From Lachnospiraceae bacterium (lineage in GTDB: Bacteria > Bacillota > Clostridia > Lachnospirales > Lachnospiraceae): 64,000 nucleotides of DNA. Position numbers and translations under genes: made by a program. Position 1 is the stretch's first letter. Every line of letters starts with the position of its first letter. Positions 17,070-24,637 of this stretch are shown here, in pieces. The notes beneath the pieces are model-generated. The model saw only the letters and a program-made list of their open reading frames with translations. It was not told the origin of the DNA and made no database searches. The DNA lies in the NCBI GenBank assembly GCA_015056815.1, contig SVFN01000016.1, positions 1 to 64,000 of the forward strand, in the 5' to 3' direction.

Positions 17070-17929
17070 ATCTGTGCTCCCCAGTCCACGATCTCCAATT
17101 CAATTGTTTCCCCTAATATTTTATGTATGCTAATCGCATCATCTATTTTTTTTCTTGCTTCTTTATATGTCCCATTATTTTTATTAATTAACCAATTATA
17201 CGTTTTTTTTGAGAATGAAATATTATTATCATCTTTTTCCAAATCTTGAAGCATCTTCATGATTGGTATGCTGCATTTTTTGAATATTGATCCCATATTC
17301 GGGTACGTATTATCCTGAATCTTATTTACTAATTGCATCCTATCTTTTTTTAACATCTCCGATTTGTCTCTATTCATTTCTTCAAATGACATAATCACTG
17401 ATAAGATAATCATATCTTTGTTTTTTAAGAAAATCGATGATCTATAGCTATAATCGCATTCTTGCTTTTTTAATACCAAAAGCTTTCCTCTATAAAAAAC
17501 ATTAACACATTCTATATAATCACTAATTTTTTGATTAAAAACTTCTCCCCTACCTGCATTCATCACAGTAGCGCCACCTACCGTTCCAGGCACTGACCAC
17601 AAGTACTCAATTCCACCTTTTCCATCATTATTAATTCTATTAATTAAATCCTTCAAAAGAACTCCTGCTCCAACACAATATTTCCCATTCTCTAAACATA
17701 CTATCTCAGTATTTTTTAGCTTTTTCGTACATATAACATCCGAATATGTTCTACTATCATCTATCAAAATATTGCTCCCATTAGCAATAATGTAATTGAA
17801 ACTATTTGAGCTACTATCCCATAAGTATCGCAAATCATCTTCGTTCTCAGGAAGCCACAAGTTATCACATTTACCTCCTACTCTAAAAGTAGAAAAACTA
17901 GATAATGCTCTATTCTTTAATAACTCCAT
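17066..17929 (-). CDS. MurB-like FAD-dependent reductase, first gene of the glycan operon
   Basis: 287 residues, close to the usual MurB length. FAD-site motifs are present: SFSTFRVGGKC, IIANGSNILIDD and SVPGTVGGATVMNAGRG. The catalytic region YRSSIF, the Ser of NMGSIFKK and a C-terminal Glu (ELEIVDW) also match MurB. MurB reduces UDP-GlcNAc-enolpyruvate to UDP-MurNAc. Its place at the head of a glycan operon, with AT-rich codons, suggests a second copy serving this glycan, either to supply a muramic-type sugar or to reduce another sugar. No MurA homolog is seen here. AGAGGT lies about 11 bases upstream of the ATG. Confidence 0.8.
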   Translation of the reverse strand: MELLKNRALSSFSTFRVGGKCDNLWLPENEDDLRYLWDSSSNSFNYIIANGSNILIDDSRTYSDVICTKKLKNTEIVCLENGKYCVGAGVLLKDLINRINNDGKGGIEYLWSVPGTVGGATVMNAGRGEVFNQKISDYIECVNVFYRGKLLVLKKQECDYSYRSSIFLKNKDMIILSVIMSFEEMNRDKSEMLKKDRMQLVNKIQDNTYPNMGSIFKKCSIPIMKMLQDLEKDDNNISFSKKTYNWLINKNNGTYKEARKKIDDAISIHKILGETIELEIVDWGAQM

Positions 17930-17985
17930 ATTTTTATATACCTCTTTTTTGTAAGCCTGTTATGATAATTGCATTTCAATAGAAA

Positions 17986-18024
17986 CAAATACCATCCCGT
18001 ATAATACATATGAGATGGTATTTG
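17986..18024 (-). terminator. Hairpin between the secreted-protein gene and the glycan operon
   Basis: CAAATACCATC (17986-17996) pairs perfectly with 18014-18024, leaving a 17-base loop. On the minus strand it is followed by TTTCTATT, a weak U-tract. It ends the 19823-18079 transcript, perhaps incompletely: no clear separate promoter for the 13-gene operon was found after it, so partial read-through is possible. Confidence 0.6.
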
Positions 18025-18078
18025 CTAAAGTATCTACTTAACTATAATCATTATGTGCTTTCAATAAAGGCTACCTAA

Positions 18079-19131
18079 TCACTCTACTGGAATCTCAATA
18101 GTATTTCCTTCTCCAAATTCAAGAACCCATTTACTTCCACTTAAACCATTAAGTGCAGGTTTTAAAACCGTAAATGTCTTTGTTGAAGATACATATGACC
18201 AGTGAGTTCCTTCTGTCAAACTCGCCAAACTATTATCTGCTTTTACAAATTTAACAGTTGTTAGACTAGCCCCCTCTGGAATATTGGAAAGAACCGCTGA
18301 AGTAGTATTTGAATCAAATTTTGCCGGGGTTGCAACAATTCCTTCCTCAGCTTCCGCTTCATCCTCAGCATCCTCCGCATCCTCATAACTCCAAGTAATC
18401 TCTAACTTCGGAGCTGTTAAATCTTTTGCAGAAGCCTTACTTACTGCACCTGTTAACTGGAAGTCCATTGCACTCCATGAAAGTCCAACAGCTTCGCCAG
18501 ATATTACATGCTGATATGCGCCACCGGATACAACTGTATGATAGTTACTGGGAGTGCCCTTAATCGTAACTGTCTTTGAAATGGTACCAACTTTTACCGC
18601 TTCCTCAGTTTCAATAGATGAGCCACTCACAATCTGTAACCCGAGATATAATGCAGCATTTGTTGTTTCTCCTGCCGCTTTATCTTTTGAATCCACAAGC
18701 GTTACAGCTCCTGCTGTAGTAGTAGCTGTAACCTCTACCTTAAGTTTAACATCTGCTGTTCCGGTATTTGTTACTTTTAACGCCTTGCTTGTATTAGCAT
18801 ATGTAACTGCTCCACCTGTAGCCTCTGTTAAGAAATAAACGCCTGTGTCACTTTCTACAGGTGTAGGCAAAGTCAACGAACCACTCGATGCAATTGCTGC
18901 GCCACTCGTAACCTGAATCAGTCGTTCCGGATCCATCCTATAATTAAATGTATCAACTGCGCTTGTAGGCAATGTACATTTAACAATATGTGTATCCACA
19001 TGACCTTCATTGGTACCTTCGCCAATTGCACTGCCGCTTGTTGTTTCTGTTGCAGAAGCTAAAACACTGCTGCCCATTACCATTGTTGTTGCAAGAACGA
19101 TTGCTAACACTTTTTTCATTTTTTTGTACAT
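18079..19131 (-). CDS. Secreted surface protein with recurrent SG motifs
   Basis: 350 residues. A signal peptide is clear: MYKKMKKVLAIVLATTMVMG, with probable cleavage after the ASA that follows. The mature part is rich in Thr, Ser, Ala and beta-strand patterns, with an acidic linker (EDAEDAEDEAEAEE) before a C-terminal domain. The motif [TVI]SG-x-[AS]-[IVY] recurs (TSGSAI, TSGAAI, VSGSSI, VSGGAY, ISGEAV). No LPXTG or membrane anchor is seen. AAGGAGG precedes the ATG. It shares a transcript with the membrane-anchored protein upstream. It could be a cell-wall adhesin or an acceptor for the glycan encoded downstream; I do not recognise the family. Confidence 0.6.
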   Translation of the reverse strand: MYKKMKKVLAIVLATTMVMGSSVLASATETTSGSAIGEGTNEGHVDTHIVKCTLPTSAVDTFNYRMDPERLIQVTSGAAIASSGSLTLPTPVESDTGVYFLTEATGGAVTYANTSKALKVTNTGTADVKLKVEVTATTTAGAVTLVDSKDKAAGETTNAALYLGLQIVSGSSIETEEAVKVGTISKTVTIKGTPSNYHTVVSGGAYQHVISGEAVGLSWSAMDFQLTGAVSKASAKDLTAPKLEITWSYEDAEDAEDEAEAEEGIVATPAKFDSNTTSAVLSNIPEGASLTTVKFVKADNSLASLTEGTHWSYVSSTKTFTVLKPALNGLSGSKWVLEFGEGNTIEIPVE

Positions 19132-19265
19132 AATTGTTTCCTCCTTGTATTAATTTGTACTTTTAACTCCACCGCTTCATCCTTGATGCGGTTGTTACCA
19201 TATTCAATTGGCACACGGAATATTCTGCGCAAAAAATTCCCTGTTGCTTCTTTGGCTCAAAACGA

Positions 19266-19823
19266 TCAATTTTCAATCACTATTTTGAATCCGAATCGAA
19301 GCGTACTGACTGTATTCTGATTCTCATCTATTAGATGATATACCATTACACAATCATGCGTTCCCTTTTCAAGAGGAGTATCCAATTTGATACTTTCCAT
19401 CTTTCCTCCTCTGGGAATAACCGGCGATTGTAAAATCGGTGTGCTCTCATCTTCTTTCAGAAACACATCAAAATAAACATCATTCGTATTTTCTGGTACG
19501 TTCTCTACAAAAGCATCATTTGAAGCAACTTCTCCTGTTTCAAAATGCCATTCCGTACTCATTGATACACTATAGTAACCTGGCTCGACATATTCCTGAT
19601 TGACCATATCATCAACAACTTCATCAACATTGTCCTGTGTAACCACTACATCTCTTTTTGGAGTTTCCTGTTTCTCAGCTACCTGATCCTCCAGCTTCTG
19701 TTCTTTCAGAAGTAAGAAAACGATCACTCCTAAAAGTGCTATGATCACCACAATGCCAACAACAATCGCCACCTTACCTCCTTTCTTCGGCGACTGGTTC
19801 TGTTTTTCTGATTCGTTTGCCAT
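19266..19823 (-). CDS. Membrane-anchored extracellular protein of unknown function
   Basis: 185 residues: a short Lys/Gln-rich cytoplasmic start, one membrane helix (about residues 17-42, VAIVVGIVVIIALLGVIVFL) and an extracellular part with beta-sandwich character (YSVSMSTEWHFETGE, THDCVMVYHLIDE). The form recalls membrane subunits that accompany secreted Lachnospiraceae surface proteins. GGAGGTG stands 8 bases before the ATG. It is first in a two-gene transcript behind the SigA promoter at 20001-20029 and its long leader. Confidence 0.6.
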   Translation of the reverse strand: MANESEKQNQSPKKGGKVAIVVGIVVIIALLGVIVFLLLKEQKLEDQVAEKQETPKRDVVVTQDNVDEVVDDMVNQEYVEPGYYSVSMSTEWHFETGEVASNDAFVENVPENTNDVYFDVFLKEDESTPILQSPVIPRGGKMESIKLDTPLEKGTHDCVMVYHLIDENQNTVSTLRFGFKIVIEN

Positions 19824-19943
19824 CGACTGACACCTCCAAATTTCAGCATCGCTCCAGTCTATATTCTACCCTGTATTGAAGCCGCTATGTTTTAATGTCC
19901 CTACTTGTCAGGGATAGAACCATATGTATCACAACTGCTAACC

Positions 19944-19980
19944 TGTCTCAACAGTTTTGCGTCATTTTTTCCGTGAGACA
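19944..19980 (-). other. Structured leader RNA element
   Basis: About 170 bases separate the promoter at 20001-20029 from the ATG at 19823. Within this, TGTCTCA/TGAGACA (19944-19950 with 19974-19980) close a loop containing GACGCAAAAC (19954-19963). That string resembles the conserved GACGCAAA strand of c-di-GMP-I riboswitches, but the usual first hairpin arm and tetraloop are not recognisable. A second hairpin (TCCCT/AGGGA) lies nearer the gene. It may be a structured 5' UTR; riboswitch identity is doubtful. Confidence 0.25.
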
Positions 19981-20000
19981 TTTCATTAATTGATAGATTG

Positions 20001-20029
20001 ATTGTACATGATGTAAAGAAATATGTCAA
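20001..20029 (-). promoter_or_regulatory. Strong SigA promoter
   Basis: On the minus strand TTGACA (20029-20024) and TACAAT (20006-20001) are separated by exactly 17 bases. It drives the two-gene surface-protein transcript starting at 19823, leaving a 5' UTR of about 170 bases. Confidence 0.75.
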
Positions 20030-20196
20030 GTTGTTTGCATTTTTCGTATAAAAATACCATAAAACACAACCTTCTATCAATTACATCTTATATCGGTACT
20101 TTTGACTCATACCTTAACAGTAAAACGTAAATTTTTTTAAAAAATGTTACCATTCACACCCAAAATGCGTATATACCGCAAATGCTGCTCCTTAAA

Positions 20197-20221
20197 GGCG
20201 AAACAGAAACCCTGTTCCGCC
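20197..20221 (-). terminator. Terminator of the truncated TPR gene
   Basis: A 10-bp stem (20197-20206 with 20212-20221, one G-T pair) with a 5-base loop, followed on the minus strand by TTTAAGG. It lies just downstream of the TPR remnant's stop. Confidence 0.6.
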
Positions 20222-20241
20222 TCCCGGTATCACCAAAAGCC

Positions 20242-20637
20242 TTACATATTCCGTGTTTTCTCGTATGCCCAATCCATATACAGCGGAACCGTTCTGAACA
20301 GGAAACTGTTCTCCATTAGTTCCACGATCAACTCCTGTATCGTGAACGGTCGATATCCGTAAGCACTCACCTCTTCTGCATAATGATCAAGCTTATCCTT
20401 CTTTAGAGCTCTGAAAAACTTCTTTGTCTCCTTATTTGTGGCGCACAGACGTCTGAGATAATCCTCTGCCTTGTCAAAATCGTCTCTCTTAAAGTACAGA
20501 ACAGAGAGCGGAAGCAACATCTGCGTTTCCTCATAGCTGTCATATTTCTTATGAAGATCGAGTGCAGGTTCTTCCCGTTCCAAAAAAGCATAGATATGCA
20601 TCAGTGTATAACGGACACCAAGATTATCAATATGTCC
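20242..20637 (-). pseudogene. 5'-truncated TPR protein gene
   Basis: The open frame begins after a TGA at 20638-20640 and reads DNLGVRYTLMHIYAFLEREE, then LHKKYDSYEETQMLLPLSVL, a TPR-like DKAEDYLRRL and GYRPFTIQELIVELMENSFL. This looks like the C-terminal third of a larger Firmicutes TPR family in which the DNLGVRY segment is internal. No proper ribosome site precedes the only ATG (20601). The break lies a few bases downstream of the AAA-ATPase gene's stop codon, so that gene's arrival may have removed the 5' part. Its own terminator is intact. Confidence 0.6.
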
Positions 20638-20645
20638 TCACTGCT

Positions 20646-22370
20646 TCATGGCAGCCGCCCCACGATACAACTTTTCTTACAAAAGCAGATTCCATAGGAA
20701 ACCACGCCAAGATACCCGTCATCCAGTACGCCTTCCTCGTATTTCTGATCCCGGATCTGCTGATAGGCCTCCTCCAGGCCTTCCTCCATCCGGTTAAACT
20801 TCTTTCTGGTCTTTACCTCGAAAATGATCGCAGGATTCTTCGGGCGGTTCGGATATAAAACAATGTCCGGTCTGCCGTTTCCTTCCTCTCTGTTAGAGCG
20901 GACGGAATATCCCTTAACGCCGTATAACAGAGAGAGAAAAAATCCATGATAAAAAGATTCTTCACTGTCAAAGGTGCTGATACTCTTCTCTAGCAGATCA
21001 CTCACATAGTCTGCGATCCCTTCGGTATCGCCTTCCAGCACCGCCTTATGAAGTTCACTACGGTCAGTTCCTTTTACCACTTCGTCAAACCAGCCTCTAA
21101 TCTGATTTTTATAAATGCTCCTTATCTCAGCATTCGGGATACACATGGTCAGATAAATTGTTTCTCCTTCCCGTCTTTCTGATACCTTTTTCATATATCC
21201 GGTAAAGAACAGGAAATTCCAGAGATTATCCTCTGAAGCATGGATATCGTCATAGGTGATATCCTCATGGATCTGCTTCTCGATCGTCCCGCCGTTTATC
21301 AAAAGGTCCAGTTCCTCGCGCATATCCTCATCCGCATGCCAGACCATGTCCTTGATGATCTGATTGGAGGAGGTATTCGCCCAGTAAGGTCTCGGAAATT
21401 GTTTCCCGTTTACCCCAATCTCCGCAACGTACTTAATGATACTCCAGGGATTATAGATTTCGGTATTTCCGAAAAGATAACCATCATACCATTCCTTTGC
21501 CTCCTCTATCCTGTCCTCCATGTCGTAATCACACAGCATCCGTTCTATCTCCTCGTGTGTGAATCCAAAGGCTTCTTCAAAACCATTGTCATAAACAGAA
21601 TTGATCTCCAAATGATTCACCCCCGTGAAGATACTCTCTTTACTGATGCGCAGACACCCTGTCACCACTGCAAATTCCAGTGCGTCGTTCGTCTTTAGTG
21701 CGGACTCAAACAAAGAGCAGATAAAGCCGATCATCTCCTGATAGAAACCTGCGTAGTACGCATTTTCCAGCGGGACATCATATTCGTCCAGAAGAATGAT
21801 GACATTTTCATGATGGAACTTTTGCAGGCAGTCCGACAATGTTTTTAATGCGGTCGCATATCGTCCTACTTCCTCCGTGAACCGATCCTGTTCGCGGATC
21901 TCACTGTCTTCGGCTGCTCTTGCCAATGCGGCAAGTTCGTTTTTTTCCTGCTCTCCCAAAATATCCGCCTGCCACAAATAAGAATGCCGCCTGTATTCTC
22001 CTATGATCTCATTCCTGAGCATCTTAAAGGCCGTTCTGAAATCCGGCTGCTTCGCTGACTTAAGTGACAGTTTGATGACCGGATATCTGCCCATCATGGA
22101 AAGAATCTTTTCATCCGCTTCCATGATCTTTTTCCCTGCAAAGTAACGGCTTTTATCGACAAGATTTCCGTCAAAATCATATTCCTTCTCAAAAAATGTC
22201 CTGAGCATGGAAAGCGCCAGCGTTTTTCCGAAGCGCCTCGGCCTGGTAAAGAGCGTGACCATCCCACCCTTTTCCACGATATCACGGATCAGCATCGTCT
22301 TGTCTATATAGTAGCATCCGTCGTCTATAATTCTTTTATAGTTTTCATATCCGATTCCGATTTTTTTCAT
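20646..22370 (-). CDS. AAA-ATPase-like / PD-(D/E)XK nuclease protein
   Basis: 574 residues from the ATG at 22370, chosen because GGAGG lies 8 bases before it; an ATG at 22421 has only a weak site. The N-terminal domain (AAA_ATPase-like) has YYIDKTMLIRDI, the P-loop TRPRRFGKTLALSML and the Walker-B-like VIILLDEYDVP. The C-terminal domain has a nuclease-type core: NREEGNGRPDIVLY and IIFEVKTRK. These proteins occur in many copies in Bacteroidetes and Clostridia, and mobility or defence roles have been suggested but not settled. A degenerate second copy lies at 26907-27152. Confidence 0.85.
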   Translation of the reverse strand: MKKIGIGYENYKRIIDDGCYYIDKTMLIRDIVEKGGMVTLFTRPRRFGKTLALSMLRTFFEKEYDFDGNLVDKSRYFAGKKIMEADEKILSMMGRYPVIKLSLKSAKQPDFRTAFKMLRNEIIGEYRRHSYLWQADILGEQEKNELAALARAAEDSEIREQDRFTEEVGRYATALKTLSDCLQKFHHENVIILLDEYDVPLENAYYAGFYQEMIGFICSLFESALKTNDALEFAVVTGCLRISKESIFTGVNHLEINSVYDNGFEEAFGFTHEEIERMLCDYDMEDRIEEAKEWYDGYLFGNTEIYNPWSIIKYVAEIGVNGKQFPRPYWANTSSNQIIKDMVWHADEDMREELDLLINGGTIEKQIHEDITYDDIHASEDNLWNFLFFTGYMKKVSERREGETIYLTMCIPNAEIRSIYKNQIRGWFDEVVKGTDRSELHKAVLEGDTEGIADYVSDLLEKSISTFDSEESFYHGFFLSLLYGVKGYSVRSNREEGNGRPDIVLYPNRPKNPAIIFEVKTRKKFNRMEEGLEEAYQQIRDQKYEEGVLDDGYLGVVSYGICFCKKSCIVGRLP

Positions 22371-22540
22371 AAAGCCCGCCTCCGGAAATTTCCTGCATAT
22401 TCGCTGTTCTTTCTTATTCATAAAGCACTTCTTATACTTTTTCCATGAACCGCTTGAAAAGGAGCGTTACGTCATTCTTTCTCACTGCAGATATAGAGAG
22501 TATCCTCTGAGCCATCCGAAGTTACCATTGTTTGAGTTTT

Positions 22541-24337
22541 TCACTGTTCCTTTTTCACGATCGCATTACACGCACTTCCGATACCAAGCAAAGTCCAATA
22601 TACCACCGAAACCCCACAGGTAGAATCATGTAATACTCCTGCCATCATAAAGCTGATAGAGCCGATAAATATCGCAATTCCAAAGCGTTTTGCCCAGGTA
22701 TCATATTCCATCTTGCGATAAATCATGACAGATCGCACAAAATAGATCAGATAAAAGGTCAAAAAGGCAAGCAGACCCAGTACTCCTGTCTGAACACCCA
22801 TCTGGATATACATATCATGCGGCTTGGTCAAAATGTCATGTCCGCGGCCGTTTTGCATCTCATCCACGTAATCCAGCTGCGGATACATAAACGCAAAGGT
22901 ATCGGGGCCACTCCCGATCAAGAGCGTCTTTTTTAAGATGGGCAAAGATTTGCTCCAGATGTAACCTCTTCCGGACAGACCGCCAAACATATGGAACAAC
23001 GGACAATCCCACTTTTCTCCCGATTCTAATTTACACTGTCCGCCATAAGCATTGATATAGTAATACGTCTGATCCTGCTCCGAATACATGATAAACATAT
23101 CCAGATTTTCCGCCCTGACAGAAAACCCCACTTCATTATCGGCATTCGTAGTAACTATGAAATGGATGTCGGAAAAACGTTCATCCTCTATATCATAGCC
23201 GGAATTATCCGCATTAATACCATACGCCACATTCTGTCCATTCTCATCAGTCAGCTCCAGATAATAAGTGTTTTCATCATTATGAAGATACTTGACCGAA
23301 AGCTTATGTCCGTCATAGGTGATCACAAAGTCATCGTCATTCAACGTGATATTGGTAAGCTTATAGTTCTCACCGTCTTTGATTTTTGTCGCCGCTTCTC
23401 CTGCTTTTTCAGCCACAGAGCCGGTTTTCAGAACATAAATCTGATACACATTGCAAAAAACGAATACCGCAGCATAAATGCCAAAGATCACAAGCATCCT
23501 CTTCCATCTTTTTTTTGCAAAGGCTATGATGACCAAAAGCATACTGGGTATCAGGAGCAGAACGCCCGTCTTGGAACCGGAGCCAAGCATACACACCAGC
23601 ATGAGACATCCGGCTGTAACGCAGGTATACATAGTCTTTTTTTGCTCCACGCCCAGAGCAAGTGCCGTAAATAAAGGCATAAGCATACAGGTATAAATAC
23701 CGATATAATTAGGATTATAAAGAGATACATAAACTCTGCCTTTTTCAAATGCAAGCTTTGCATTCTCAATATAACTTCGCAGATCATATGGCGTGATCAG
23801 ATGCTTTCCGACCTGAGACATATAAAAATCAAAACCGAGGAACTGGAAAAAACCAATGATCCCCAACACGATTGCCCCTGTCGCCAATGCATATAGCATC
23901 TTCTTTATCTGTTCCTCTGTCTGTATCACGGAAAACGCATAATAGCACAACAGCACATAACCTGCTGCCACAAAAATAGACTCATGCATTCCCCAGAACC
24001 CATGCAGCGTATGAAAGGTACTGACAGAAGCAACAGAAGATATCAAAAGCAGAACCATATAAACTCCCAGTGGGATAAACTCCCAGGAGACCTTTAATCG
24101 ATTCGATATCATCAGATAGATATACAACAAAAGTAAAATCACATCCATGGCTATCATTGCCCGATGTTTGGCGATCATAAACATGTCTACTTCTGTATCT
24201 TCATTCGAAAACCATATATAAGGTACCAGCCCGGATTTGGTCACTGCTACTCTGACGATCAGCGGAATGACTGCTACCGCGATCATCAACGGTATCAGCA
24301 AAAACGTATCTCTGTGTTTGTCCATAAATTCCCTCAT
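22541..24337 (-). CDS. O-antigen ligase/polymerase-like membrane protein
   Basis: 598 residues with about a dozen membrane helices. The Wzy_C-type core is seen in LYNPNYIGIYTCMLMP, LIGSGPDTFAFMYPQ and KPHDMYIQMGVQTGVLGLL. Between two helices lies an unusually large, polar, beta-rich extracytoplasmic insert (about residues 310-450, with VITYDGHKLSVKYL and DIHFIVTTNA). Such proteins join or polymerise lipid-linked glycans outside the membrane. It is divergent from the LicD gene and is the only obvious glycan ligase or polymerase in the window, so it may serve one or both glycan clusters. Confidence 0.8.
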   Translation of the reverse strand: MREFMDKHRDTFLLIPLMIAVAVIPLIVRVAVTKSGLVPYIWFSNEDTEVDMFMIAKHRAMIAMDVILLLLYIYLMISNRLKVSWEFIPLGVYMVLLLISSVASVSTFHTLHGFWGMHESIFVAAGYVLLCYYAFSVIQTEEQIKKMLYALATGAIVLGIIGFFQFLGFDFYMSQVGKHLITPYDLRSYIENAKLAFEKGRVYVSLYNPNYIGIYTCMLMPLFTALALGVEQKKTMYTCVTAGCLMLVCMLGSGSKTGVLLLIPSMLLVIIAFAKKRWKRMLVIFGIYAAVFVFCNVYQIYVLKTGSVAEKAGEAATKIKDGENYKLTNITLNDDDFVITYDGHKLSVKYLHNDENTYYLELTDENGQNVAYGINADNSGYDIEDERFSDIHFIVTTNADNEVGFSVRAENLDMFIMYSEQDQTYYYINAYGGQCKLESGEKWDCPLFHMFGGLSGRGYIWSKSLPILKKTLLIGSGPDTFAFMYPQLDYVDEMQNGRGHDILTKPHDMYIQMGVQTGVLGLLAFLTFYLIYFVRSVMIYRKMEYDTWAKRFGIAIFIGSISFMMAGVLHDSTCGVSVVYWTLLGIGSACNAIVKKEQ

Positions 24338-24637
24338 AAAAATCGCTCCTTATCATTTATCCTGTCAGCTAATTATGAAACCCTTCAATTGTTATGTTTG
24401 TTAATTACCGGATCTCTCCTCTGAATGAGTCACTCTGCTTATATTATCCTCTTGCTTAGTGTATCAAATTATGCCATCTAATTCAACTTTTTCTCCACAG
24501 ACTTCTTTTCTATGATAAAATACAAAGAAAGCGATACATCCTGCACTGTTTTCTTAAAAATCCTGAAGGATGCACACTATTTTGCAACAATTTGACCGGT
24601 TGCTGTTTATGATCTTATTTCAGTAGGATATCTGCAT
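24338..24637. other. Divergent intergenic region
   Basis: 300 bases separating the ligase-like gene (minus) from the LicD gene (plus). On the plus strand TGATAAAAT (24513-24521) resembles an extended -10 element, but no good -35 is seen. A short GCAAC/GTTGC stem lies at about 24583-24603. No gene was found. Confidence 0.35.
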
